From contig NZ_BDBC01000050.1 in the NCBI RefSeq assembly GCF_001612785.1, positions 1-59,600 of the forward strand: 59,600 nt of DNA, given 5' to 3'. Every line of letters begins with the position of its first letter. Position 1 is the first letter of the stretch. The notes beneath the pieces are model-generated. The model did no database searches and was not told the DNA's origin. It was given only the letters and a program-made list of their open reading frames with translations. Below, piece by piece: positions 1 through 10,887 of the stretch. Origin of the DNA: Nocardia beijingensis NBRC 16342 (GTDB taxonomy: Bacteria; Actinomycetota; Actinomycetes; Mycobacteriales; Mycobacteriaceae). A program made the translations under genes and the position numbers.

Positions 1-18
1 CAAGGGGGCCGCGAACAC

Positions 19-37
19 GCCGCGCCGAAGGCGCGGC
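19..37 (-). terminator. Hairpin downstream of tsnR
   Basis: An 8-bp perfect GC stem (19-26 with 30-37) lies just after the tsnR stop codon. Read on the minus strand it closes on a C(UUCG)G-type tetraloop. There is no clear U run, which is common in actinobacteria. It probably ends the infC-rpmI-rplT-tsnR transcript. Confidence 0.55.
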
Positions 38-40
38 AAA

Positions 41-895
41 TCAATACAGCACCCGCGAGTTGGCGTAGAGGCAGATCGCGGCGGCCGTCGCGAGATTCAG
101 GCTTTCGGCGCGGCCGCGGATGGGGATGCGGATGCGGTGGTCGGCGCGGCGGGCGACGGCCGGGTCCAGGCCGTGCGCCTCGTTGCCGAACAGCCAGGCC
201 ACCGGTTCGGTGAACAGTTCGTCGGCGTCGTCGAGGTCGACCTCGCCGTTCGCCGCGGTCGCGAGGATCGTGATGCCCGCCGCGGCGATCGAATCCAGCG
301 TCTCGGCGACATCGCGGTGCCGGGCGATCGGCACGTGGAAGATGCTGCCCGCGCTGGCTCGCACGCACTTGCCGTTGTGCGGGTCGACCGTGTCGCCCGC
401 CAGCACCACACCGTCGGCGCCGACGGCATCGGCGACCCGGATGACGGTGCCCGCGTTTCCCGGTTCGGCCATCTCCACCGGAACGGCGAGCATTCGGGGC
501 TTGGCGTCGAGGATCCGGGTCAGTGGCACGTCGAGCAGATCGCAGACCGCGACCAAGCCCGGCGCCGTGACCGTTTCGGCGAGATGCTGCGCCGCCCGGT
601 CGCTGACCAGCGTGGTGCGGACCCCCGTCGCGGCCGCCCCCGCGATCAGGGCGTGGTCGCGTTCCGCGGCCGCCCGCGAATAGAACAGCTCATGGACGCG
701 TTCGGTCTCCAAGGCCGCCGCGACGGCGTTGGCGCCTTCGGCGAGGAATCGCCCCGCTTTCCGCCGCTGCGCTCCGCGGTGGAGCTTGACAGCGGAAACG
801 ACCCGCGGATTGCGCTCGCTGAGCGCTTCCACGGGTCGTTCCGGAAGTCTTTCGGTCGTCAACGAACGCGACTCAGGCGGCCGGCGCGTTGACAT
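41..895 (-). CDS. tsnR: TrmH/SpoU-family RNA 2'-O-methyltransferase (TsnR-like)
   Basis: This is a predicted SAM-dependent 2'-O-ribose methyltransferase of the SPOUT (trefoil-knot) superfamily acting on rRNA or tRNA. The N-terminal part (after LSERNPRVVSAVKLHR) is the substrate-binding domain. The C-terminal half has the SpoU motifs, including LFGNEAHGLDP and the final IPIRGRAESLNLATA block that builds the SAM-binding knot. I chose the ATG at 895, which overlaps the end of rplT by 23 bp and suggests coupled translation. An upstream extension to 994 would run through rplT, and a start nearer the conserved LSERNPRV segment is possible. Position after infC-rpmI-rplT matches M. tuberculosis Rv1644 (tsnR). 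The target nucleotide cannot be read from sequence. Confidence 0.88.
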   Translation of the reverse strand: MSTRRPPESRSLTTERLPERPVEALSERNPRVVSAVKLHRGAQRRKAGRFLAEGANAVAAALETERVHELFYSRAAAERDHALIAGAAATGVRTTLVSDRAAQHLAETVTAPGLVAVCDLLDVPLTRILDAKPRMLAVPVEMAEPGNAGTVIRVADAVGADGVVLAGDTVDPHNGKCVRASAGSIFHVPIARHRDVAETLDSIAAAGITILATAANGEVDLDDADELFTEPVAWLFGNEAHGLDPAVARRADHRIRIPIRGRAESLNLATAAAICLYANSRVLY

Positions 896-1253
896 CCTGC
901 GGCAGGGCGGCCTTGGCGACCGCGACGAGACCGGCGAACGCCTCGGCGTCCGATACCGCGAGCTCGGCGAGGATCTTGCGGTCCACCTCCACACCGGCGG
1001 CCTTCAGGCCCTGGATGAAGCGGTTGTAGGTGATGTCGTTGATCCGCGCGGCGGCGTTGATGCGCGCGATCCACAGCTTGCGGAAGTCACCCTTGCGCGC
1101 CCGGCGGTCCCGGTAGGCGTAGGCGAGCGAGTGCAGCTGCTGTTCCTTGGCCTTGCGGTACAGCCGCGAGCGCTGGCCGCGGTAGCCCTTGGAGGCCTCG
1201 AGGATGGAACGGCGCTTCTTCTGAGCGTTGACGGCCCTTTTGACGCGTGCCAC
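873..1253 (-). CDS. rplT: 50S ribosomal protein L20
   Basis: This is bL20, an early-assembly protein of the large subunit that binds 23S rRNA. The 126 residues match the usual length of 115-130. The start MARVKRAVNAQKKRRSILEA and the core YRGQRSRLYRKAKEQ and INDITYNRFIQGLK are diagnostic. The N-terminal third is the basic extension that threads into rRNA, and the C-terminal globular domain follows. The gene lies about 110 bp downstream of rpmI in the conserved infC-rpmI-rplT order and overlaps tsnR. In many bacteria L20 represses its own operon by binding the leader mRNA. No leader of the Firmicutes type is obvious here. Confidence 0.98.
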   Translation of the reverse strand: MARVKRAVNAQKKRRSILEASKGYRGQRSRLYRKAKEQQLHSLAYAYRDRRARKGDFRKLWIARINAAARINDITYNRFIQGLKAAGVEVDRKILAELAVSDAEAFAGLVAVAKAALPQDVNAPAA

Positions 1254-1363
1254 TGGTCAGTCCTGTTCGATCTGGGGGCGCGGGGCGGCGCCCGGAAATG
1301 GGTCGGGGGTGGCGACGGAGAGGCTCCGGTCGCGGGTGCGTGCCGGTCTGCGCGAAGGCGCGA

Positions 1364-1558
1364 TCAGAGACCGAGCAGCTTCTTCACGCGACGGACGTCG
1401 GCGGCGGCGACGACCTCCACGCCGTCCAGACGACGAGTGCGGCGGGAGGGCTTGTGCTCGAACAGGTGGCGACGGTTCGCCTGCTGGCGCAGCAGCTTGC
1501 CTTTGCCGGACACCTTGAATCGCTTCGAGGCGCCGCTGTGCGACTTCATCTTCGGCAT
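1364..1558 (-). CDS. rpmI: 50S ribosomal protein L35
   Basis: This is bL35, a 64-residue, very basic protein of the large ribosomal subunit. MPKMKSHSGASKRFKVSGKG and the Arg/Lys-rich HLFEHKPSRRTRRLDG segment are typical of the family. It sits between infC (58 bp upstream) and rplT, the near-universal order. A short AG-rich stretch (GAGGAATCC) precedes the ATG. No anomaly is seen. Confidence 0.98.
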   Translation of the reverse strand: MPKMKSHSGASKRFKVSGKGKLLRQQANRRHLFEHKPSRRTRRLDGVEVVAAADVRRVKKLLGL

Positions 1559-1616
1559 GGATTCCTCTATCTGTCGTCCCGGCGGTCGGGGCGGACCGCC
1601 GGTGTTCTGATCGGTG

Positions 1617-2237
<621 letters not shown>

Positions 2238-2248
2238 GGGGCCTCCTA
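2238..2248 (-). promoter_or_regulatory. Strong Shine-Dalgarno deciding the infC ATC start
   Basis: On the minus strand CCTAGGAGG is followed by CCCC and then ATC AGC ACT GAG. A near-perfect anti-16S match placed before an ATC, with no nearby ATG, GTG or TTG in frame, supports ATC as the true start. The 4-nt spacing is on the short side. Confidence 0.75.
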
Positions 2249-2619
2249 GGTCAAGCGGTGTCGTCAGACGACCGCGCGCAATAACTGCAACCCCTGTTCA
2301 ACACGAAGGCCCCGGTGCGGTATTCCGCGACGGGGCCCGATGTCGACCGATCGCCGACCACGAGTGAACTCGGGTCGACTCTCGCGCAACGGGCTCTCCA
2401 CGAGAACCCCGGCACGAGAAACCCACCCTCGCGGGCGGGTGACCGGACCGTTGACCCGTACGATGACTCGTCGGCAACGGTGGGAGTCGGGCTCCACTTA
2501 TCAGCCCCGGAGCAAGCCCGGGGCGGTCGTCAGCGAAAAGTCTAACATTCCGTTCGGCTATCGCCGAATCGGGTCGAAAATACCTTGCCCGGCCACAACC
2601 GGCGTGCCACGCTCCCCCG
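2249..2619. other. Intergenic region with infC leader and promoter
   Basis: No gene is seen here. It lies between divergent infC and the DinB-like gene. It holds the leader hairpin at 2308-2337 and a 6-bp inverted repeat, TTCGGC-TATC-GCCGAA (2553-2568). There is a weak minus-strand -10-like TAGACT at 2539-2544 without a good -35. The leader of about 300 nt is long and could be regulatory. Confidence 0.5.
2308..2337 (-). promoter_or_regulatory. Stem-loop in the infC 5' leader
   Basis: GGCCCCG (2308-2314) pairs with CGGGGCC (2331-2337), with an inner CGG-TATT-CCG helix. It sits about 70 nt upstream of the infC ribosome binding site on the transcribed strand. It could be an attenuator, a protein-binding leader element or an mRNA-stabilising hairpin. 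There is no U run to make it a clear terminator. Confidence 0.4.
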
Positions 2620-3147
2620 GTGCTCACACCACGCCGCGACCTGCTGCGATGGCAGCTCGACCTGACCTGGTCACTCGCCGGAATCCACCTCGACGCGCTC
2701 ACTCCGGAGGATTTCCTCTGGGAACCCGCCGAGCCCGCTTGGACGGTACGCCCCGACGCCGACGGCGTATGGCGGCCGGACTGGGCCGACGTTGAGCCCC
2801 ACCCGATTCCTGTGCCGACGATCGGCTGGCTGACCTGGCACATCGGCTGGTGGTGGGGCGCGGCCATCGACCACGTCGAGGGCGTCACCCCGCCCGAACG
2901 GGAGGATGTGCACTGGCCCGGTGACGGCACCGCGGCCGTCGCCTGCCTGCGGGAGCTGCACATCGAATGGGAGCGGGTACTCGACGGGCTCGACGAGGCC
3001 GATCTGGACCGGCCCTCCGCCTATCCGTGGCCCGCCGACGCGGGGTTGACGATCGCCCATCTGGCGGGCTGGGTGAACGCGGAGCTGATGAAGAACATCG
3101 CGGAGATCGGCCACCTCCGGATGCTCCGGGCGGCGTCGCTAGCCTGA
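2620..3147 (+). CDS. DinB-superfamily protein
   Basis: The 175-residue protein fits the DinB/YfiT-like four-helix-bundle superfamily, which often binds a metal through conserved histidines and includes thiol-dependent S-transferases. Visible features are the N-terminal helix LLRWQLDLTWSLAGIHLDAL, the PTIGWLTWHIGWWWG segment with the family histidine, and a late TIAHLAGWVNAELMKNIAEIG helix with another histidine. The GTG start at 2620 is the first in frame. The gene is divergent from infC and ends 4 bp before the DUF1844 gene, so the two may be co-transcribed. The substrate is unknown. Confidence 0.75.
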   Translation: MLTPRRDLLRWQLDLTWSLAGIHLDALTPEDFLWEPAEPAWTVRPDADGVWRPDWADVEPHPIPVPTIGWLTWHIGWWWGAAIDHVEGVTPPEREDVHWPGDGTAAVACLRELHIEWERVLDGLDEADLDRPSAYPWPADAGLTIAHLAGWVNAELMKNIAEIGHLRMLRAASLA

Positions 3148-3151
3148 AGGC

Positions 3152-3493
3152 ATGACTGACGAGCTCGACGCCTCCGTACGCGAACTGGCCGACATTCCCG
3201 CCGTCGAGGTGATCAGCCGCGCCGCCGTGATGCTGATGAGTTCGGCGGCGGAGAAGCTCGGGCTCGCGGACGAGGACCCCGACACCAGCCCGCGCCGCGA
3301 CCTGGACGAGGCGCGCCGGGTGATCACCGCGCTGGCCGGGCTCGTCACCGCCTCCGTGGAGTACCTGGGTCCGCACGCCGGACCGATCCGCGAGGGATTG
3401 CAGTCGCTGCAACGCGCCTTCCGTGAGTCCTCCGCGCATCCCGACGAGCCGGGCAAGGGACCGGGCGAGAAGTACACCGGCCCGGTCTACTGA
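3152..3493 (+). CDS. DUF1844 family protein
   Basis: A 113-residue acidic helical protein of the DUF1844 family, function unknown. The VEVISRAAVMLMSSAAEKLGL segment and the helix DLDEARRVITALAGLVTAS are typical. The gene is repeatedly found beside infC in actinobacteria. No membrane segment or signal peptide is present. The ATG at 3152 lies only 4 bp after the DinB-like stop with no properly spaced Shine-Dalgarno, but a -10-like TAGCCT lies just upstream, so a leaderless transcript is possible. A hairpin follows at 3542. Confidence 0.8.
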   Translation: MTDELDASVRELADIPAVEVISRAAVMLMSSAAEKLGLADEDPDTSPRRDLDEARRVITALAGLVTASVEYLGPHAGPIREGLQSLQRAFRESSAHPDEPGKGPGEKYTGPVY

Positions 3494-3541
3494 TCCGACG
3501 CCGCACGCGGTCGGCCGTGGCGAGCGCCCACGCCGGACAGC

Positions 3542-3566
3542 GGAGCGCTCGCGCGGCCAGCGCTCC
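3542..3566 (+). terminator. Hairpin after the DUF1844 gene
   Basis: GGAGCGCT (3542-3549) and AGCGCTCC (3559-3566) form a perfect 8-bp stem with a 9-nt loop, about 50 bp after the DUF1844 stop. It lacks a U run and is probably a rho-independent-like terminator. Confidence 0.45.
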
Positions 3567-3661
3567 AGGAAATTCCGAAGAGCGGCCGGAATTGTGACCG
3601 AAACACCTACCAGGACAACGAAGTTTAGGAAATTTCCCAACGGGTAAGGCACAGTGAGCCC

Positions 3662-4372
3662 ATGGCTACTCGGATTCTTCTCGCTCCCGGATTCTGGCTC
3701 GGTGCATGGGCGTGGGACGAAGTCGCACCCGAGCTGCGGCGGCGCGGCAACGAGGTGGTGGCGCTCACGCTGCCCGGCCTCGACGAAACCGATCCGGACC
3801 GGTTGTCGGCCACGCTGGAGACGCAGGCGCAAGCCGTCATCGACGCCGTGCCCCAGGGCGAGACGGTCGTGCTCGTCGCGCACTCCGGCGGCGCGGCGCC
3901 CGCCTATCTGGCCATCGACCGCGCGCCCGAGCTGTTCCGCCGGGCGATCTACGTCGACAGCGCGCCGCTGCCGAACGGCTTCGTCATCAACTCGGCGCTC
4001 GACATCGCCGCACGCGAATGGACCCTGCCGCCATGGCCGGAACTGGAGGCCGCGGGCAACAGTTTGGCGGGCCTGGACGAGGCCGCCTTGGCCCGGTTCC
4101 GGGAGCGCGCCGTGCCGGAGCCCGCGTCCGTCGCGGCCGCCCCGCTGCGGTTGAGCGATTCGGACGCGCGCCTCGCGGTCCCGGCCACCGTGATCTGCAG
4201 CAGCATGACCGCCGACCTGGTGCAGAAGCTGCGCGACAACGGGGAAGCGCCCATCTTCGCCGAGCTGGCGCGCATCGACGCCGAGTACGTCGACCTGCCG
4301 ACGGGGCACTGGCCGATGTGGTCCAGGCCGAAGGAACTGGCCGAACTGATCCACACCATCGCCAACCGCTGA
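3662..4372 (+). CDS. Alpha/beta hydrolase
   Basis: A 236-residue soluble alpha/beta-hydrolase fold protein. ILLAPGFWLGAWAWDEVAPEL is the first strand with the oxyanion-hole region. VLVAHSGGAAPAYLA carries the nucleophile elbow (Ser in HSGG) and GHWPMWSRPKELAELI has the catalytic His near the C terminus. The family covers esterases, lactonases and related enzymes; the substrate cannot be inferred. The gene stands alone with about 170 bp upstream, and it converges on uvrA with a shared hairpin at 4381. No secretion signal is seen. Confidence 0.85.
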   Translation: MATRILLAPGFWLGAWAWDEVAPELRRRGNEVVALTLPGLDETDPDRLSATLETQAQAVIDAVPQGETVVLVAHSGGAAPAYLAIDRAPELFRRAIYVDSAPLPNGFVINSALDIAAREWTLPPWPELEAAGNSLAGLDEAALARFRERAVPEPASVAAAPLRLSDSDARLAVPATVICSSMTADLVQKLRDNGEAPIFAELARIDAEYVDLPTGHWPMWSRPKELAELIHTIANR

Positions 4373-4380
4373 GCACGAAG

Positions 4381-4404
4381 CGGCGCGGTCCTGGGACCGC
4401 GCCG
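4381..4404. terminator. Bidirectional terminator between hydrolase and uvrA
   Basis: An 11-bp perfect stem, CGGCGCGGTCC (4381-4391) with GGACCGCGCCG (4394-4404), has only two bases in the loop. It lies 9 bp after the hydrolase stop and 16 bp beyond the uvrA stop, so it can end both convergent transcripts. Confidence 0.65.
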
Positions 4405-4419
4405 CCTCGGACGAAAAGG

Positions 4420-7371
<2,952 letters not shown>

Positions 7372-7733
7372 AGGCCGTCCCTTCTCCTTCGTGTTCGGCG
7401 TCCAGACATACCCCCGGCCGCCATGCTAGGCATGGGCACCGACAAGTTTCGCGGACCGCCCGTCACCTGGACGAATGGCGGGAACCCCGGCGGCAGGACG
7501 TCACGGATGAGCCGGGAAACAGGCCAGGACGCCTCCGTAGCATCGCCCTCCCGGCACCACTGGTCAACAGCACGACGTCAACCGGCATTCCCCCGGTCGC
7601 CACCGTCACAGCGGACAGCCGAGCGGCGCCGCCACCGGTCGGTCACCGCTCGGCGCAACTGCGCCACGCGCCCACCGGCGCCCGTCTACACTGAGCCCGC
7701 TGTGCGCCACCCACCGGCCTCCCCCACTCTCCT
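7372..7733. other. Intergenic region between uvrA and the sensor kinase
   Basis: No gene is seen. It contains the 15-bp palindrome CCATGC-TAG-GCATGG (7421-7435), about 50 bp upstream of uvrA and a possible operator. A -10-like TACACT (7687-7692) lies 42 bp before the kinase start. A half site CGAAC occurs near uvrA but not a complete actinobacterial SOS box. Confidence 0.4.
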
Positions 7734-9290
7734 ATGACGACCCTCGCCTCGCACGTCCCGTCGACGGTGCTCGACACCCTGCGCGCCCTGCTGCGGACCG
7801 CCACCCGCTCGGTCGCCGCCCGCTACGGCGCGCTCGGCATCCGCGGACACGACGACCGGCCGGTCGAATTCCTCTTCCAGGGCGTCGACGACGCGATGCC
7901 CGCCCACATCGGCCGCTCCCCCGAAGGACACGGCGTCCTCGGATTGCTGCTCGCACACCCGCACCCGATCCGGCTGGACGATCTGTCCGAACATCCGGCG
8001 GCCGTCGGCTTTCCCGCGGGCCATCCGCCGATGGGCAGCTTCCTCGGCGTCCCGGTGCGCGTCGGCGAGGAGATCTTCGGCAATCTCTACCTCACCGAGA
8101 AGGCGGGAGGACAGCCGTTCACCGAGGACGACGAGGCCATCGTGCTGGCCATGGCCGCAGCGGCCGGTATCGCCATCGAGAACGCCAGGCTCTACGAATC
8201 CGCGCGGACCAGGCAGGCGTGGATCGAGGCGACGCGCGACATCGCGACCGAGTTCCTCGCGGGCACCGCGCCGGACCTGGTGCTCGCGCAGGTGGTGGCG
8301 CGCGCCCGCGCGCTGACCGGTTCGCAGCAGGCGCTGCTGGCCGTGGTGGCGCCGGCGACGCCGCCCGATGAGGCCACCGAACTCGTTGTGGCGCAATGGT
8401 TCGGCCCAGGACCGGGGCCGCGGCGGGTGCGCATCGCCGGTACCGCCACCGGCACGGCGTTCACCCGGCGCGCGCCGGTGCCGGTGCCCGACGCCGGGTC
8501 GGTCGATCTCGGCGCCGCGGTCGGTGCGGCGGGGCCCGCGCTGGTGCTCCCGCTGCGGACCGCGGATCTGGCGCTCGGCGTGCTGATCCTGGTGCGGCCG
8601 CCCGGGTCTGCGCCGTACCCGGGCGACCTGGTCGAACTGACCGCCGCGTTCACCGATCAGGCGGCGCTGGCCATGCAACTGGCCGAGACCCAGCGCAGAA
8701 TGCGCGAACTCGACGTGCTCGCCGACCGCGACCGCATCGCGCGCGACCTGCACGATCACGTCGTCCAGCGGCTGTTCGCGGTCGGGCTCGGATTGCGGGC
8801 CACCGCCGCCCGCACCGACGATCCCGAAGTGCGGCGACGGCTTTCGGTGGAGATGGACGGTCTGCAGGAGGTCGTGCAGGAGATCCGCACGTCGATCTTC
8901 GACCTGCACGGCGGCGACCCGCTGCGCAGGCGGCTCGAGGACGCGATCCGCCAGCAGACCGCCGACGGCGCGTTCCGGACCAGCGTGCGGTTCTCCGGGC
9001 CGCTGTCGGTGGTCGGTGCGGCCCTGGCCGACCACGCGGAAGCCGTGGTGCGCGAATCGGTCAGCAACGCGGTGCGTCATTCCGGCGGCAACCGGCTCGC
9101 CGTCGAGATCACCGTCGGCGACGAGCTGACCGTGCTCGTGGAGGACAACGGCGCGGGACTGCCCGCAAACGTGACACCGAGCGGACTGGCCAACCTCGCC
9201 CAGCGCGCGAGCATGTCCGACGGCCGCTGCACGGTGGAGCGGACCGCGAGCGGCGGCACCAGGGTGCATTGGTCCGCACCGCTGGCCTGA
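7734..9290 (+). CDS. GAF-domain sensor histidine kinase, DevS/DosT-like
   Basis: Cytosolic sensor kinase of the DevS/DosS/DosT type (518 residues). GAF-A spans about residues 10-150 and contains GFPAGHPPMGSFLGVPV; His97 aligns with the proximal haem ligand His149 of M. tuberculosis DosS. GAF-B spans about 170-325. The HisKA_3 box RDRIARDLHDHVVQRLF holds the phospho-accepting His340, followed by an HATPase domain with VLVEDNGAGLP and GLANLAQRAS. An in-frame stop at 7692 shows it cannot extend upstream, so it lacks the roughly 60-residue N terminus of DosS. No response regulator gene lies beside it, so the partner must be elsewhere. O2, NO or CO sensing is inferred from the conserved His. Confidence 0.88.
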   Translation: MTTLASHVPSTVLDTLRALLRTATRSVAARYGALGIRGHDDRPVEFLFQGVDDAMPAHIGRSPEGHGVLGLLLAHPHPIRLDDLSEHPAAVGFPAGHPPMGSFLGVPVRVGEEIFGNLYLTEKAGGQPFTEDDEAIVLAMAAAAGIAIENARLYESARTRQAWIEATRDIATEFLAGTAPDLVLAQVVARARALTGSQQALLAVVAPATPPDEATELVVAQWFGPGPGPRRVRIAGTATGTAFTRRAPVPVPDAGSVDLGAAVGAAGPALVLPLRTADLALGVLILVRPPGSAPYPGDLVELTAAFTDQAALAMQLAETQRRMRELDVLADRDRIARDLHDHVVQRLFAVGLGLRATAARTDDPEVRRRLSVEMDGLQEVVQEIRTSIFDLHGGDPLRRRLEDAIRQQTADGAFRTSVRFSGPLSVVGAALADHAEAVVRESVSNAVRHSGGNRLAVEITVGDELTVLVEDNGAGLPANVTPSGLANLAQRASMSDGRCTVERTASGGTRVHWSAPLA

Positions 9291-9465
9291 CGGTCGGGCG
9301 GGCGCCACGATCGCCAGGTCGCCGGCTTCCGAAATCGATTCGTCCCGTCCCATGCCAGCACCACGGGCGATGCCGGAAACTGGGCCGAAAAAGCCAGCGG
9401 ACGAAAAAGACTGGTAGCGAGCGGTTTCGGCGACCGGCACCGACGCCGAGGCGTCGCGGCCACGG

Positions 9466-10674
9466 TCACGCGGCGCCGAGCACCACCGCGGAGTTGTTGC
9501 CGCCCATGCCGAGGGAGAGTTTCACGGTGATGCCGCCCTCGAACGGCGCGGGGCCGTCCAGCAGTCGTGGATGCGCGGGCGCGACGATCGGGGCCGCGGG
9601 CACGATGCCTCGTTCGTAGCCGAGCGCGGCGGCCGCGATCTCCACAGCGGCCGCCGCGCCTTGGCAGTGCCCCGCCAGCGGCTTCAGCGCGTAGATGTGC
9701 GGGCGGTCGGCGAACACGTGCTCGAGCAGATGGTGTTCGGCCGCGTCGCACTGCCGGGTTCCGGTGCCGTGCGCGTTGAAATAACGCACGTCCGCCGCGG
9801 CGACGTCCGCGGCGGCGAGTGCGCGGCGAGCGCAGTCGACGATCTGCTCGTATGTCGGGTCGACCGAGACCACGTGATAGGCGTCGTTGGACATGGCGCC
9901 GCCGAGCACCGCGGCGTAGGGCCGGTCCACCGAACGGGTCAGCACGAACGCCACCGAAGCCTCGCCCATGCTGAATCCGCGGCTGCCCGCTTGGAAGGGC
10001 CTGCACGCGTCCAGCGGTTCCGCGTCGGCGACCGCGGCGCCGAGCCGCACGAAACTGTCCAGCATGTCCGGGGTCGCGGACAGGTCGGTCGCGACGAAGA
10101 GCACGTCGTCGGCCATGCCCGCGTCCAGCCAGAGCTTCGCGGTGACGAGCGCGACGTTGGCGGAACTGCAGGCGGCGGAGATGTTCATCGCCGGGCCGTG
10201 GAAGCCGAATTCCTGCATCAGCATCGAGACCGGCGTAGACGGCAGCAGGCGCAGGTAGTCCCTCGACCGGCGGCGGCCGCCGTCGACGAGGTAGTAGTCG
10301 CGCCAGTCCGCCACGTCGCCGAGCACGATGGCGTGCAGCAGGCCGACGGTGCGGCCGGGCCGCCAGCCCCGTTCACGGGCGTCGGCGACGGCCTCCCGCG
10401 CCGCCTCGTGCACGGCCCGCCCGTACCGGCTCGCGCTCAGCTCCGGGTCCCCGCCGTCGGGGACGAGCGCGACCCAGGCGTCCTCGTCGCGGCCGGGCCC
10501 GTAGCCGGGTTGCAGCGCCGCCGCCGACTTGCCGCTGAGCAAGCCGTCCCACAGCTGTTCACGTCCCCATCCGTATCCGGTGATCGCGCCGATCCCGGCG
10601 ATGGTCATCCGATTTCGGTGCCGCCGCGGATCGGTGCGGAACCACGGGGCGGTGTTGGGGTCGGCACCCGGCAT
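9466..10674 (-). CDS. Beta-ketoacyl-ACP synthase family protein (KS II-like)
   Basis: A 402-residue stand-alone ketosynthase of the thiolase superfamily, predicted to catalyse decarboxylative Claisen condensation. The triad is intact: Cys169 in ISAACSSAN, His302 in AHGTGT and His336 in LAGHCQGA, with Lys332. It ends with the usual SLGMGGNNSAVVL block. The ATG at 10674 follows AAGGAG with good spacing; the open frame extends far upstream but without coding sense. It has no ACP, AT or KR partner nearby, unlike fab or polyketide clusters. It is divergent from a GGDEF gene across a region with an 18-bp palindrome. The substrate is unknown. Confidence 0.88.
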   Translation of the reverse strand: MPGADPNTAPWFRTDPRRHRNRMTIAGIGAITGYGWGREQLWDGLLSGKSAAALQPGYGPGRDEDAWVALVPDGGDPELSASRYGRAVHEAAREAVADARERGWRPGRTVGLLHAIVLGDVADWRDYYLVDGGRRRSRDYLRLLPSTPVSMLMQEFGFHGPAMNISAACSSANVALVTAKLWLDAGMADDVLFVATDLSATPDMLDSFVRLGAAVADAEPLDACRPFQAGSRGFSMGEASVAFVLTRSVDRPYAAVLGGAMSNDAYHVVSVDPTYEQIVDCARRALAAADVAAADVRYFNAHGTGTRQCDAAEHHLLEHVFADRPHIYALKPLAGHCQGAAAAVEIAAAALGYERGIVPAAPIVAPAHPRLLDGPAPFEGGITVKLSLGMGGNNSAVVLGAA

Positions 10675-10729
10675 GTATCGCTCCTTCACCGGCTCCCTGG
10701 GCGGGCCGAACCGTCTGCCCCGCCTCGAC

Positions 10730-10747
10730 GCAGAAACCGGTTTCTGC
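10730..10747. promoter_or_regulatory. 18-bp perfect palindrome (operator candidate)
   Basis: GCAGAAACCGGTTTCTGC is perfectly self-complementary. It sits 56 bp upstream of the ketosynthase ATG and 141 bp before the GGDEF start. Such a site suits a dimeric repressor. No regulator gene adjoins it, so the binding protein is unknown. Confidence 0.55.
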
Positions 10748-10887
10748 CATGATCGCCGGATCCGGCCCGAGAACGTGCCAGTACTGTGATCGAAGCAATA
10801 GCGTGGAGGATGTGATCTTGTCCACGTCGATACCAGAATAATCCCGTGTTCCAATGGCCATAATGGGGTCGATGATCGGGGGTTCGA

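Noticed and set aside
7380..7410. LexA box upstream of uvrA
   Set aside because: Only a single CGAAC half site is seen; the second half is missing.
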